DNA from: Streptomyces laurentii
GTDB taxonomy: Bacteria > Actinomycetota > Actinomycetes > Streptomycetales > Streptomycetaceae
Reading direction: 5' to 3'
Length of the DNA stretch: 64,000 nt
Assembly (NCBI GenBank): GCA_002355495.1
Contig: AP017424.1
Coordinates: 4,091,001-4,155,000, forward strand
Shown here piece by piece: positions 10,047 to 18,554 of the stretch. The translations under genes and the position numbers were made by a program. Each line of letters starts with the position of its first letter. The first letter of the stretch is position 1. Under the pieces are notes generated by a model. The model ran no database searches. It was given only the letters and a program-made list of their open reading frames with translations, and was not told the origin of the DNA.

Positions 10047-10844
10047 ATGCCGCCTGCCAAGAAGCGCGTCCAGCGCCTCCGCCGTTACGACTCCGCCAAG
10101 ACCCGGGCCGCCGTGCTCGCCCAGTTCGGGCATGTCCGCAACGCGGTGCGGACGCTGCCGCCCGAGGCGTTCGACAAGCCGACCCGGCTGGGGGAGTGGA
10201 CGGTACGGGAGCTGGTCGCACACGTCTCGTGGATGGTCGACTGCGTGCCGCGGCTGCTGGGCCGGCCCGAGCCGGCCCGCCAGGAAGTCGCGCTGCTCGA
10301 CTGGCCGTTCGTGACGGCCGGCACCGCCGAGTGGATCGACGAGCGCACCCGGCAGGTCGACGCGTCCGACCCGGCCGCGCTCATGGACCGGACCGGGCAG
10401 GCGTACGAGGCGGCGGTGGCCGTCGCCGCCGACGAGCGGCTGATCCCGCTGGGCTTCGGCGCGATGACGCTCGCCGACTTCCTCGTCACCCGGACCGTCG
10501 AACTCGTCGTGCACACCGACGACCTGAGCGCCGCGACCGGCGTCGAGATCCCGTACGACCGGCAGGCGCTGGCCGCCTGCACCCGGCTGCTCGCGGACGC
10601 GCTGGCCGCGAAGGCGCCCGGCGGGGCGGTGGAGGTGCGGATCCCGCCGTACGCGGTCGTGCAGTGCGTGGAGGGCCCCCGGCACACCCGCGGCACCCCG
10701 CCCAACGTGGTGGAGACCGATCCGATGACCTGGATCCGGCTCGCCACCGGCCGGGCCGTGTGGGCGGCGGAGAGGGACGCGGCGCGGGTGAGCGCGAGCG
10801 GCGAGCGGGCCGGTCTGGAAGGGCTTCTGCCGCTGATGAGCTGA
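10047..10844 (+). CDS. Maleylpyruvate isomerase/DinB-fold, sterol-carrier-type protein
   Basis: The 265-residue protein belongs to the mycothiol-dependent maleylpyruvate isomerase N-terminal family (DinB-like four-helix bundle). The family-typical segment is PTRLGEWTVRELVAHVSWMV (about 48-67), with RTVELVVHTDDLSAATG at about 153. The last 90 residues resemble an SCP-2/MDMPI C-terminal domain (TDPMTWIRLATGRAVW). The substrate is unknown. It lies between purL and purF on the same strand. TAGCTT (10035-10040) ends six bases before the ATG and no clear ribosome site is present, so the message may be leaderless. Confidence 0.75.
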   Translation: MPPAKKRVQRLRRYDSAKTRAAVLAQFGHVRNAVRTLPPEAFDKPTRLGEWTVRELVAHVSWMVDCVPRLLGRPEPARQEVALLDWPFVTAGTAEWIDERTRQVDASDPAALMDRTGQAYEAAVAVAADERLIPLGFGAMTLADFLVTRTVELVVHTDDLSAATGVEIPYDRQALAACTRLLADALAAKAPGGAVEVRIPPYAVVQCVEGPRHTRGTPPNVVETDPMTWIRLATGRAVWAAERDAARVSASGERAGLEGLLPLMS

Positions 10845-11239
10845 CTCGCGCGCGTACGGCCGCACACGGTCCGTGTTCGGAGGTTCGTACGATGGGTGGT
10901 CGCGGTCCCGCCCACCCGTACGGGTCGGCCGGAACACGTCCTCAGGGGTCGGGATCCGGCCACCCGGGAAGCCCCGAAACGGGCCCTGTCAGGGCGTCAG
11001 CGGCCCTGTTCCGCCGTGGACTCCGTCACATCCCGGCCCTCTGCGGGCCACCTCGCCGGCAGGCGTCCGCCCCCGGGCCGTTCGCGCCGACCGGCCGGTA
11101 ACCCTTGGGGCGCTTGCTTTGTGGGCTCCGACAAGCGGCGAAGGATCAGTTTGGGGCTTCGTACAAGCGGGTCGGCGGCCTCTATCACGGTCCATTCGTC
11201 AATTCGGACCAGTGGTCGATCTCGCCTACACTCGGTGGC
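10845..11239. promoter_or_regulatory. purF upstream region with leaderless-type promoter
   Basis: This 395-base gap has no recognisable gene. Its last 250 bases are less G+C-rich. TACACT at 11227-11232 ends seven bases before the purF GTG, with TTCGGA (11203-11208) 18 bases upstream as a weak -35. No Shine-Dalgarno precedes the GTG, so purF is probably transcribed from its start codon. An upstream in-frame ATG at 11105 would lie before this promoter and is not favoured. Confidence 0.5.
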
Positions 11240-12766
11240 GTGCCACGCGGAGACGGTCGACTCAATCACGATCTGCTCCCCGGTGAGAAAGGCCCCCAGG
11301 ACGCATGTGGCGTCTTCGGTGTCTGGGCTCCGGGTGAAGAGGTCGCAAAGCTCTCGTATTTCGGGCTGTACGCCCTCCAGCATCGGGGTCAGGAATCCGC
11401 GGGAATCGCGGTGAGCAATGGCTCCCAGATCCTCGTCTTCAAGGACATGGGACTTGTCTCCCAGGTCTTCGACGAGACTTCTCTCGGTTCCCTTCAAGGT
11501 CATATCGCGGTCGGTCACGCCCGCTACTCGACCACCGGGGCTTCCGTGTGGGAGAACGCGCAGCCGACGTTCCGGGCGACCGCCCACGGCTCGATCGCGC
11601 TCGGCCACAACGGCAACCTGGTGAACACGGCGCGACTCGCCGAGATGGTCGCCGACCTCCCCAAGAAGGAGGGCCGGGCCACCCAGGTCGCCGCCACCAA
11701 CGACACCGACCTGGTCACCGCGCTGCTCGCGGGCCAGGTCGACGAGGACGGCAAGCCGCTCACCATCGAGCAGGCGGCCGCGAAGGTCCTCCCCGAGGTC
11801 CGGGGCGCCTTCTCCCTCGTCTTCATGGACGAGCACACGCTCTACGCGGCCCGCGACCCGCAGGGCATCCGCCCGTTGGTGCTCGGCCGGCTGGAGCGCG
11901 GCTGGGTCGTCGCCTCGGAGAGCGCCGCCCTCGACATCTGCGGCGCGAGCTTCGTCCGGGAGATCGAGCCGGGCGAGCTGATCGCCATCGACGAGAACGG
12001 CATCCGCACCCAGCGATTCGCGGAAGCGAAGCCCAAGGGCTGTGTCTTCGAGTACGTGTACCTGGCGCGCCCGGACACCGACATCGCCGGCCGGAACGTG
12101 TACCTCTCCCGGGTGGAGATGGGCCGCAAGCTGGCCGCCGAGGCTCCCGCCGACGCCGACCTGGTGATCGCGACGCCGGAGTCCGGCACCCCCGCCGCCA
12201 TCGGCTACGCGGAGGCATCCGGCATCCCGTTCGGAGCCGGCCTGGTCAAGAACGCGTACGTCGGCCGGACCTTCATCCAGCCCTCGCAGACCATCCGCCA
12301 GCTGGGCATCCGGCTGAAGCTGAACCCGCTCAAGGAAGTGATCAAGGGCAAGCGCCTGGTGGTCGTCGACGACTCGATCGTCCGCGGCAACACCCAGCGC
12401 GCCCTGGTCCGCATGCTCCGCGAGGCCGGCGCGGCCGAGGTCCACATCCGGATCTCCTCGCCGCCGGTCAAGTGGCCCTGCTTCTTCGGCATCGACTTCG
12501 CGACCCGCGCGGAGCTGATCGCCAACGGCATGACGGTCGAGGAGATCGGCACGTCGCTCGGCGCGGACTCGCTCTCGTACATCTCGCTGGACGGGATGAT
12601 CGAGGCGACCACGATCCAGAAGCCCAACCTGTGCCGCGCCTGTTTCGACGGCGAGTACCCGATGGAGCTTCCGGACCCCGAGCTGCTCGGCAAGCAGCTC
12701 CTGGAGACCGAGCTGGCGGCGGGCCCCGCCGCCACCGCGGCCGCCGACGCCCTGCGCCGCCCGTAG
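11240..12766 (+). CDS. purF: Amidophosphoribosyltransferase
   Basis: The 508-residue enzyme makes phosphoribosylamine from PRPP and glutamine, the first committed purine step. A 22-residue propeptide precedes the N-terminal nucleophile Cys23 (DA|CGVFGVW), as in the iron-sulfur class typified by Bacillus. Cluster-ligand cysteines are present in KGCVFEYVYLARPD, WPCFFGID and NLCRACFDGEYP. The PRPP loop VVVDDSIVRGNT is at about 373-384. The GTG start fits the family N terminus PRGDGRLNHDLLPGEKGPQDA. The next gene, purM, follows after 125 bases on the same strand. Confidence 0.96.
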   Translation: MPRGDGRLNHDLLPGEKGPQDACGVFGVWAPGEEVAKLSYFGLYALQHRGQESAGIAVSNGSQILVFKDMGLVSQVFDETSLGSLQGHIAVGHARYSTTGASVWENAQPTFRATAHGSIALGHNGNLVNTARLAEMVADLPKKEGRATQVAATNDTDLVTALLAGQVDEDGKPLTIEQAAAKVLPEVRGAFSLVFMDEHTLYAARDPQGIRPLVLGRLERGWVVASESAALDICGASFVREIEPGELIAIDENGIRTQRFAEAKPKGCVFEYVYLARPDTDIAGRNVYLSRVEMGRKLAAEAPADADLVIATPESGTPAAIGYAEASGIPFGAGLVKNAYVGRTFIQPSQTIRQLGIRLKLNPLKEVIKGKRLVVVDDSIVRGNTQRALVRMLREAGAAEVHIRISSPPVKWPCFFGIDFATRAELIANGMTVEEIGTSLGADSLSYISLDGMIEATTIQKPNLCRACFDGEYPMELPDPELLGKQLLETELAAGPAATAAADALRRP

Positions 12767-12891
12767 GCCGTGCCCGGCCCAGGGCACACGAGCCGTCCGG
12801 GCCCGGCCCGGACGGCCGGGCCCCGGTCCGCCGCCTCGTCACGCCCCGTAAGCCTCCGCAAGCCCCCGCAGCACGACAGAAAGTCCTCCTC

Positions 12892-13970
12892 ATGACCGAG
12901 ACCGTTTCTGCCGAAGGCGGCGCCAGCTACGCGAGCGCGGGCGTCGACATCGAGGCGGGCGACCGCGCCGTCGAGCTGATGAAGGAGTGGGTGAAGAAGA
13001 CCCAGCGCCCCGAGGTCCTCGGCGGCCTCGGCGGCTTCGCCGGCTACTTCGACGCCTCCGCCCTCAAGCGCTTCGAGCGGCCGCTGCTCGCCTCGGCGAC
13101 CGACGGCGTCGGCACGAAGGTCGACATCGCCCGCCAGATGGGCGTGTACGACACGATCGGCCGCGACCTGGTCGCCATGGTCATGGACGACATCGTCGTC
13201 TGCGGCGCCGAGCCGCTCTTCATGACCGACTACATCTGCGTCGGCAAGGTGCACCCCGAGCGGGTCGCCGCCATCGTCAAGGGCATCGCCGAGGGCTGTG
13301 TCCTGGCCGGCTGCGCCCTGGTCGGCGGCGAGACGGCGGAGCACCCGGGTCTGCTGGGCCCGGACGACTTCGACGTCGCGGGCGCGGGCACGGGCGTCGT
13401 GGAATACGACCGTCTGCTCGGTGCCGATCGCATCCGTACGGGGACGCGGTCATCGCGATGGCGTCCTCGGGTCTTCACTCCAACGGGTACTCGCTCGTCC
13501 GCCACGTGGTCTTCGACCGCGCCGGCATGGCCCTCGACCAGCAGGTCGAGGAGTTCGGCCGGACCCTGGGCGAGGAGCTGCTCGAACCGACCCGGATCTA
13601 CTCGCTGGACTGCCTGGCGCTCACCTGGACGACCGAGGTGCACGCCTTCAGCCACATCACGGGCGGCGGCCTGGCCGCCAACCTGGCCCGGGTGATCCCG
13701 GACGGGCTGCACGCGGTCGTGGACCGGTCGACCTGGACCCCGGGTGCCGTGTTCGACCTGGTCGGCAAGGCGGGCCAGGTCGAACGCCTTGAGCTGGAGA
13801 AGACGCTGAACATGGGCGTCGGCATGATGGCCGTCGTGCCCGCCGAGTCCGCGGACGCGGCCCTGGCGACGCTGGCCGACCGCGGCGTGGACGCCTGGGT
13901 CGCCGGCGAGATCACCGACCGGGACGGCCGGGAGACCGGCGCGGAGCTGATCGGCGACTACGCCAAGTAG
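12892..13970 (+). pseudogene. purM: AIR synthetase, apparent one-base frameshift
   Basis: Phosphoribosylformylglycinamidine cyclo-ligase converts FGAM to AIR. The reading frame from ATG 12892 encodes a normal PurM up to GVVEYDRLLGADRIRTG, including LASATDGVGTKVDIA and CALVGGETAEHPG. The frame is then lost at the run GGGG at 13440-13443. It continues in the next frame with DAVIAMASSGLHSNGYSLVRHV and runs intact to SADAALATLADRGVDAWVAGEI and the TAG at 13968. Adding one G to the run restores an unbroken protein of about 359 residues. Because purM is needed for purine prototrophy and all else is intact, an assembly or sequencing error is more likely than true loss. Confidence 0.9.
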
Positions 13971-14015
13971 GCCGCACACCGGCGCCGTGGCGCCGTACAG
14001 GACGCGAAGCGCGGG

Positions 14016-14035
14016 AGGGCCCCTCCGGGGGCCCT
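14016..14035 (+). terminator. purM terminator
   Basis: The hairpin AGGGCCCC (14016-14023), loop TCCG, GGGGCCCT (14028-14035) is followed by TTCC and lies about 45 bases after the purM stop. Confidence 0.7.
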
Positions 14036-14098
14036 TTCCGTCGCTTCGGGCCGTGACCGGGCGGAGCGGGGGGTCCGCCCGGCCGCGGACATGGCAGA

Positions 14099-14127
14099 AA
14101 CCCGGTCCGGGTGCCCCGGACCGGGTT
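14099..14127 (-). terminator. Terminator of the DUF3073 gene
   Basis: The near-perfect hairpin has arm AACCCGGTCCGGG at 14099-14111 and its complement at about 14115-14127. It is followed on the minus strand by TTTCTG, about 25 bases beyond the DUF3073 stop codon. Confidence 0.75.
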
Positions 14128-14152
14128 CGCTGTTGTTCAGGTGTTCAGAGAG

Positions 14153-14410
14153 TCAAGCGCGACGCCGACCGGACGCAGGACCGGACTCGTCGTCCTCGTC
14201 CTCGTCGTCGGTGTTGTAGAGATCCGCGTACTGCGCGTACGGGTCGTCTTCCTCGTCGTCGTCCTCGAACGGCTCGCCATTCGGCGGCTGGCTCGAAGTC
14301 GTCGAAGCGCCCAGCTCGTTAGCCAGACGTGTGAGGTCGGTCCCGCCGCTGCTGTACTTCAGCTGGCGGGCGACCTTCGTCTGCTTGGCCTTTGCCCGGC
14401 CGCGCCCCAT
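14153..14410 (-). CDS. DUF3073 family protein
   Basis: The 85-residue protein is of unknown function and conserved in Streptomyces between purM and valine dehydrogenase. It begins with a basic stretch (MGRGRAKAKQTKVARQLKYSS), then has an alpha-helical segment (TDLTRLANELG), a very acidic tail (EDDDEEDDPYAQYADLYNTDDEDEDDE) and a final basic RRR. No membrane segment or catalytic motif is seen. The ATG at 14410 starts the family consensus; the upstream in-frame extension lacks support. Confidence 0.85.
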   Translation of the reverse strand: MGRGRAKAKQTKVARQLKYSSGGTDLTRLANELGASTTSSQPPNGEPFEDDDEEDDPYAQYADLYNTDDEDEDDESGPASGRRRA

Positions 14411-14699
14411 GGCTCGACCCCCTCGGTGACGGGGCTCGACGGCCCCAGAGTCTTGACACGCGTTCATGAGTCGGAACGGACTCTCGGCAGAGAGACCGGT
14501 CCGTAGGGCTTCAACGGTACCTGTTTCCTCGGGTCTACGGTACGCCGCGCGCATCACATACCCCGGTACAGAACCTCTGAGACGCCCCGTCCTTGCTGGT
14601 CAGTCGCGATTTTAACCTCTTCTTGAGGTCCGACCCGCCGATCGGCGTGAGCGAAGTCTCGCCAAACGTCCCCGTTCGGCGGGCCGGCGCTGTCAAGAC

Positions 14700-15788
14700 T
14701 CAGCCGCGGCGCGCCTCCGCCATGCGCTGCTCGGCGATCCGGTCGGCCGCCGCGGCCGGCGGAATGCCGTCGGACTTCGCGCGTGCGAAGATCTCCAGAG
14801 TGGTGTCGAAGATCTTCGTCGCCTTGGCCTTGCAGCGGTCGAAGTCGAAGCCGTGCAGCTCGTCGGCGACCTGGATCACGCCACCCGCGTTGACGACGTA
14901 GTCGGGCGCGTAGAGGATGCCGCGCGCCTCCAGGTCCTTCTCGACACCCGGGTGCGCGAGCTGGTTGTTGGCCGCGCCGCAGACGATCCTCGCGGTGAGC
15001 GCGGGCACGGTCCCGTCGTTCAGGGCGCCGCCGAGCGCGCACGGGGCGTAGACGTCCAGGCCCTCGGTGCGGATCAGCGCGTCGGTGTCGGCGGCGACGG
15101 TGACCTCGGGGAACTTCTCGGTGATCCGGCGCACCGACTCCTCGCGGACGTCCGTGATCACGACCTTGGCGCCGTCGGCGACCAGGTGCTCGACCAGGTA
15201 GTGGCCGACCTTGCCGACACCCGCGACGCCGACCGTGCGGTCACGCAGGCTCGGGTCGCCCCACACGGTCTGCGCGGAGGCGCGCATGCCCTGGAAGACA
15301 CCGAACGCGGTGAGCACGGAGGAGTCGCCGGCGCCGCCGTTCTCGGGGGAGCGGCCGGTGGTCCACTGGTTGGTGCGGGCGACGACGTCCATGTCCGCGA
15401 CGTACGTGCCGACGTCGCAGGCCGTCACGTAGAGGCCGTTCAGGGAGGCGACGAAGCGGCCGTACGCGAGGAGCAGCTCCTCGGTCTTGATCTTCTCGGG
15501 GTCGCCGATGATCACGGCCTTGCCGCCGCCGTGGTCGAGGCCGGCCATGGCGTTCTTGTACGACATGCCGCGCGACAGGTTCAGCGCGTCGGCGATGGCC
15601 TCGGCCTCGGTCGCGTACGGGTAGAAGCGGGTGCCGCCCAGGGCGGGGCCCAGAGCGGTGTTGTGGAGGGCGATGACGGCCTTGAGGCCCGTGGGGCGGT
15701 CCTGGCACAGCACGACATGCTCGTGGCCGCCCTGCTCCGAGTGGAACAGGGTGTGCAGTACGTCCGGGGCGCCGGTCACATCGGTCAC
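14700..15788 (-). CDS. vdh: Valine (leucine) dehydrogenase
   Basis: The 362-residue NAD-dependent branched-chain amino-acid dehydrogenase starts valine, leucine and isoleucine breakdown, supplying precursors for fatty acids and polyketides. The catalytic segment is AMAGLDHGGGKAVIIGDPEKIK (about 70-91). The substrate region is TACDVGTYVADMDVV. The Rossmann motif is GVAGVGKVGHYLVEHL. CGAANNQLAH follows. GTG 15788 is the start, with GGGAG eight bases upstream. The gene order next to bldC matches vdh of other Streptomyces. Confidence 0.93.
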   Translation of the reverse strand: MTDVTGAPDVLHTLFHSEQGGHEHVVLCQDRPTGLKAVIALHNTALGPALGGTRFYPYATEAEAIADALNLSRGMSYKNAMAGLDHGGGKAVIIGDPEKIKTEELLLAYGRFVASLNGLYVTACDVGTYVADMDVVARTNQWTTGRSPENGGAGDSSVLTAFGVFQGMRASAQTVWGDPSLRDRTVGVAGVGKVGHYLVEHLVADGAKVVITDVREESVRRITEKFPEVTVAADTDALIRTEGLDVYAPCALGGALNDGTVPALTARIVCGAANNQLAHPGVEKDLEARGILYAPDYVVNAGGVIQVADELHGFDFDRCKAKATKIFDTTLEIFARAKSDGIPPAAAADRIAEQRMAEARRG

Positions 15789-15942
15789 GGTGGTGACTCC
15801 CAAGTACGAAGCGGCGGAAGGTCCCCCCTGCGGGTGGGGGTGGGACCAGGTCGGCACGAGGGTAAGTGCTACCTGGCCGTAGGAGGGGCGCAGTGCTGAG
15901 GATCACCCTCTCCCGGAGTACCCGCGTGGAAGGATTCACGAC

Positions 15943-16950
15943 ATGTCGGTCCCCTCCTCGGATTCCCCCGATTCCCCGGACGCGTCGGGCTCGTCGGGCT
16001 CATCGGACGCCTCGGGCCCGGCGGGCGCACCAGGCCCGTCGGGGCCCCCGGCGTCCTCGGCGGCGGCCACGTCGGTCCTCGTCCCGTACGCCGGCTATCT
16101 GCGGGTCTACGAACCCCTCGCGGCCTTCCCGGAGCCGGAACGGAGCCACTGGGCGCGCTACGTCCGCCGTCCGGGCCCGGAGCTGCCGGACGCGCAGGAC
16201 GAGCTGCGCCGTTCGCTGGCCGCCCTGGTGCCGGTGCCCCCGGTCCCCGTCCCCGTACAGGAGAGCGCGGAGGCGTTCGTGGCGACGGTGGACGGCACGG
16301 TCCTGGTCTGTCCGTGGCGGACCCGGCTGCGCGGCTGGCTGGCGCTCACGGAGCTGGAGGGCGGGACGCTGCCGGCGCCGGTGCTCGACGCGATGCTGCC
16401 GCCGGTGGTGCGGGCGCAGCTGACGGCCGATCACGAGCGCTGGCGGACCCGGAACCCGGACGCGCGGCCGTGGATCCGCGACGCGGCGTGGCGGGTGCCC
16501 CTGCGCTGGTTCGTGCTGTTCGCGGACGAGGAGCGGGAGTACGTGCCCCGGGGCGGCGCCGAGGCCGGTACGGCGCCGGGGGCGGGGCGGCCGGGCTCGG
16601 AGGCGGCGCCGGTGCTGCGCTACCGGACACCGATGGCGCAGGCGCGGCGGCGGCTCGCACGGGCTCTGAAGGCGCTGCGGGAGTCCATCGAGGAGGGCCC
16701 GATGACGGAGGGTCTGGTGGAGGTCGGCCGCTGGCTGGAGGAGTTCCATCCGAGGGCGCTGGTGGAGCTCGACTACGGGGGACTGGTGCACGCGGTCGGC
16801 GCGGAGGTGCTCGCGGCGGACCACTCGGCGGCGGACGTGGCGGAGGGCATCGAGGCGCTCCGGGCGGGCGACGGCGACGCCGCGATGGCCGCGTACGAGC
16901 GTTTCGCGGAGCGCTGGCGGGCCGTCCGAGACCTGCAGTTTGCCAATTAA
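15943..16950 (+). CDS. Conserved hypothetical protein (SCO4090 position)
   Basis: The product is not assigned to a functional family. It has 335 residues. The first 45 are Ser/Pro/Asp-rich, including repeated DSPDS- and SGSSDASG-like words. The rest is a soluble alpha/beta-type sequence with VLVPYAGYLRVYEPLAAFPEPERSHWARYV (45-75), VDGTVLVCPWRTRLRGWLAL (about 110) and a helical C-terminal half rich in Ala and Glu. No signal peptide or membrane helix is seen. ATG 15943 is preceded by GGAAGGA. It is divergent from vdh and upstream of bldC. Confidence 0.75.
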   Translation: MSVPSSDSPDSPDASGSSGSSDASGPAGAPGPSGPPASSAAATSVLVPYAGYLRVYEPLAAFPEPERSHWARYVRRPGPELPDAQDELRRSLAALVPVPPVPVPVQESAEAFVATVDGTVLVCPWRTRLRGWLALTELEGGTLPAPVLDAMLPPVVRAQLTADHERWRTRNPDARPWIRDAAWRVPLRWFVLFADEEREYVPRGGAEAGTAPGAGRPGSEAAPVLRYRTPMAQARRRLARALKALRESIEEGPMTEGLVEVGRWLEEFHPRALVELDYGGLVHAVGAEVLAADHSAADVAEGIEALRAGDGDAAMAAYERFAERWRAVRDLQFAN

Positions 16951-17495
16951 TCATCGACAGGACATGACAACCTGATGTAAATGATCTTCATCGACGAAAC
17001 GTCGGCGGTGCCATGAGGTCGCTTCCGGGGGGACGTTGGGAAGGGCGGGCCGGGACGTAGGTCCCGATCCGGGCCTTTGGCTCAAGCGTGACGGATCGCA
17101 CTTATCTCGCTCTTGCGCCCAAGGCCCTTCCGCGTGCCAAAATAGGACAAGGAGTCCGGGGAGGGTTCCTTCCGTCCAAGTAAGGGCGGAACGCTCAGCA
17201 TTGCACTCTATGGGGGGTCTGAGGGCTCCTGGTCGCTCTGTGACTGATCGTCACAGCGGCGTGACTGTCCGCTATGGCATGGTCCATCGACTTCCGCCGC
17301 TGATGAACACCTGCGAGGGCAATTCCATCGGTTTGGCCGACGCGGCTGGACGGATGGTGTAGTTGTAGTGCCGAGGACAAGCCGTTCGTCCTATAACCGA
17401 CTCGGCCCGCTTCTGCCATTTCGGGCAACGCGGGTCAAGGTGCAGAATTTAGAGGAAAGAACCGAGAAGGTTCGGTTCTCCCGAGGAGGCCGCTC
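16951..17495. promoter_or_regulatory. bldC upstream region with operator-like palindrome and hairpin
   Basis: This 545-base region is comparatively A+T-rich and has no supported gene. CTGTGAC-TGATC-GTCACAG at 17238-17256 is a perfect 7-base inverted repeat. CAGAAT at 17443-17448, with TTTCGG 18 bases upstream, is a possible promoter. If used, it would start the message near 17455, at the foot of the hairpin AGAACCGA/TCGGTTCT (17458-17465 and 17472-17479). That hairpin ends four bases before the bldC ribosome site GAGGAGG (17483-17489). Confidence 0.55.
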
Positions 17496-17702
17496 ATGAC
17501 CGCTCGCACCCCTGATGCCGAGCCGCTGCTGACCCCTGCCGAGGTTGCCACGATGTTCCGTGTCGACCCGAAGACGGTGACCCGCTGGGCGAAGGCCGGC
17601 AAGCTCACGTCCATCCGCACTCTGGGTGGACACCGCCGGTACCGCGAGGCCGAGGTCCGCGCCCTGCTTGCGGGTATTCCGCAGCAGCGCAGCGAGGGCT
17701 GA
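17496..17702 (+). CDS. bldC: Developmental regulator BldC
   Basis: The 68-residue MerR-type DNA-binding domain has no effector domain. It delays entry into development and is needed for normal aerial growth and antibiotic production in Streptomyces. The helix-turn-helix is LLTPAEVATMFRVDPKTVTRWAKAGKL (11-37), with the MerR wing SIRTLGGHRRYREAEVRALL (39-58). The length and sequence match BldC orthologues closely. ATG 17496 lies six bases after GAGGAGG. A strong U-tract terminator follows at 17864-17903. Confidence 0.97.
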   Translation: MTARTPDAEPLLTPAEVATMFRVDPKTVTRWAKAGKLTSIRTLGGHRRYREAEVRALLAGIPQQRSEG

Positions 17703-18365
17703 GGCAACCGCCGCAGTTCGCAGTATTCGCAGCACCCGCAACACCGCAAGACCTGCAATACCCGCAACGCCCTGCAGCACCGGGCAGGTCCCGAGCCCCC
17801 CAACTCGGCCGCCCACCCCAAAGCTCTGCCGGCGAACGCCTGCCCCAACAGGCCTTTGTCACCGATCGCGCTGGACTCCGCCGGGTCCAGTGCGATCTTT
17901 TTTGTGCGCTCCCCACAGTTCCCGAGCCCATCCCTGGTGGACCCGCGTAGAGCGAGTGCAATTGCACATATTAAATGGGGGTGATGTAGGGCGAGGTTAA
18001 GCACGGAACTTTCTGAAAGAGATTCAGTGACTCGCGTCACACGGGCGAACGCTCGCCTACGAACAGCCTTCCACCGTCCGTGCGGTCATCCACGCGCCGT
18101 TGGTCATGCCTTGTCGGGACCTTCGTCCCTCGGCGCCGGGAAAGCCGACGAGGGGCGTCGGCGCGGCGCGGGGGAGCCCGGGAACGAGATCGGGGCGGAG
18201 AGGCCGTCAGAGGGGCCGTCAGGGCGTGTGGGCGGCGGCCGGAACGCCGTACGGTCGGAGCCCGCGTAGGGCATATGCCGGGACGGGCATCGGAAAGCGC
18301 TCCCGAAGCCGCGCTCCGGGCATAAGAGAAGGCCCGCACCGATCGGTGCGGGCCTTCTCTGTCGG
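17703..18365. other. Intergenic region between bldC and tRNA-Asp
   Basis: This 663-base region has no supported gene. Bases 17703-17790 repeat GCAACACCGCAA-like words. The bldC terminator is at 17864-17903. GTGCAATTGCAC (17956-17967) is a perfect 12-base palindrome in an A+T-rich patch. A further inverted repeat GTGAC-TCGC-GTCAC occurs near 18027-18040. Frames here are shadows without ribosome sites. Confidence 0.5.
17864..17903 (+). terminator. bldC rho-independent terminator
   Basis: The hairpin GATCGC-G-CTGGAC (17864-17876) pairs with GTCCAG-T-GCGATC (17885-17897) and is followed by six T residues (17898-17903). A U-tract this clear is unusual in this genome. It lies about 160 bases after the bldC stop. 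Confidence 0.88.
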
Positions 18366-18439
18366 CGATCCTGACGGGACTTGAACCCGCGACCTCCACC
18401 TTGACAGGGTGGCGAGCTAACCAACTGCTCCACAGGACC
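18366..18439 (-). tRNA. tRNA-Asp(GTC), copy 1
   Basis: The 74-base canonical tRNA on the minus strand has acceptor GGTCCTG/CAGGATC, anticodon loop CTGTCAA (anticodon GTC), T-loop TTCAAGT and discriminator G. CCA is not encoded. A second copy with the same structure is at 25123-25196. An inverted repeat rich in CCGCACCGATCGG lies just downstream (about 18330-18360) and may terminate it. Confidence 0.97.
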
Positions 18440-18554
18440 CTTGCAACTTCGAACGAGTGGCTGCGAGGAAAACTGTACAGCAGGTCGAGGGGTGCGGTCG
18501 AACCGGCTTCCGCCGAAGCGGAAGCCCGGGAAGGCCCCGGGCCAGGGCCAGGGC

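Noticed and set aside
11105..11239. Extension of purF to the upstream ATG at 11105
   Set aside because: The added residues are not PurF-like, and the promoter-like TACACT lies inside the extension; the known propeptide begins at 11240.
17238..17256. Canonical CRP site before bldC
   Set aside because: TGTGA and TCACA halves are separated by seven bases, not six, so a standard CRP fit is not supported.
17435..18040. A 201-codon minus-strand frame across bldC and its terminator
   Set aside because: It runs antisense through bldC and the U-tract terminator and has a Cys-rich, improbable composition.
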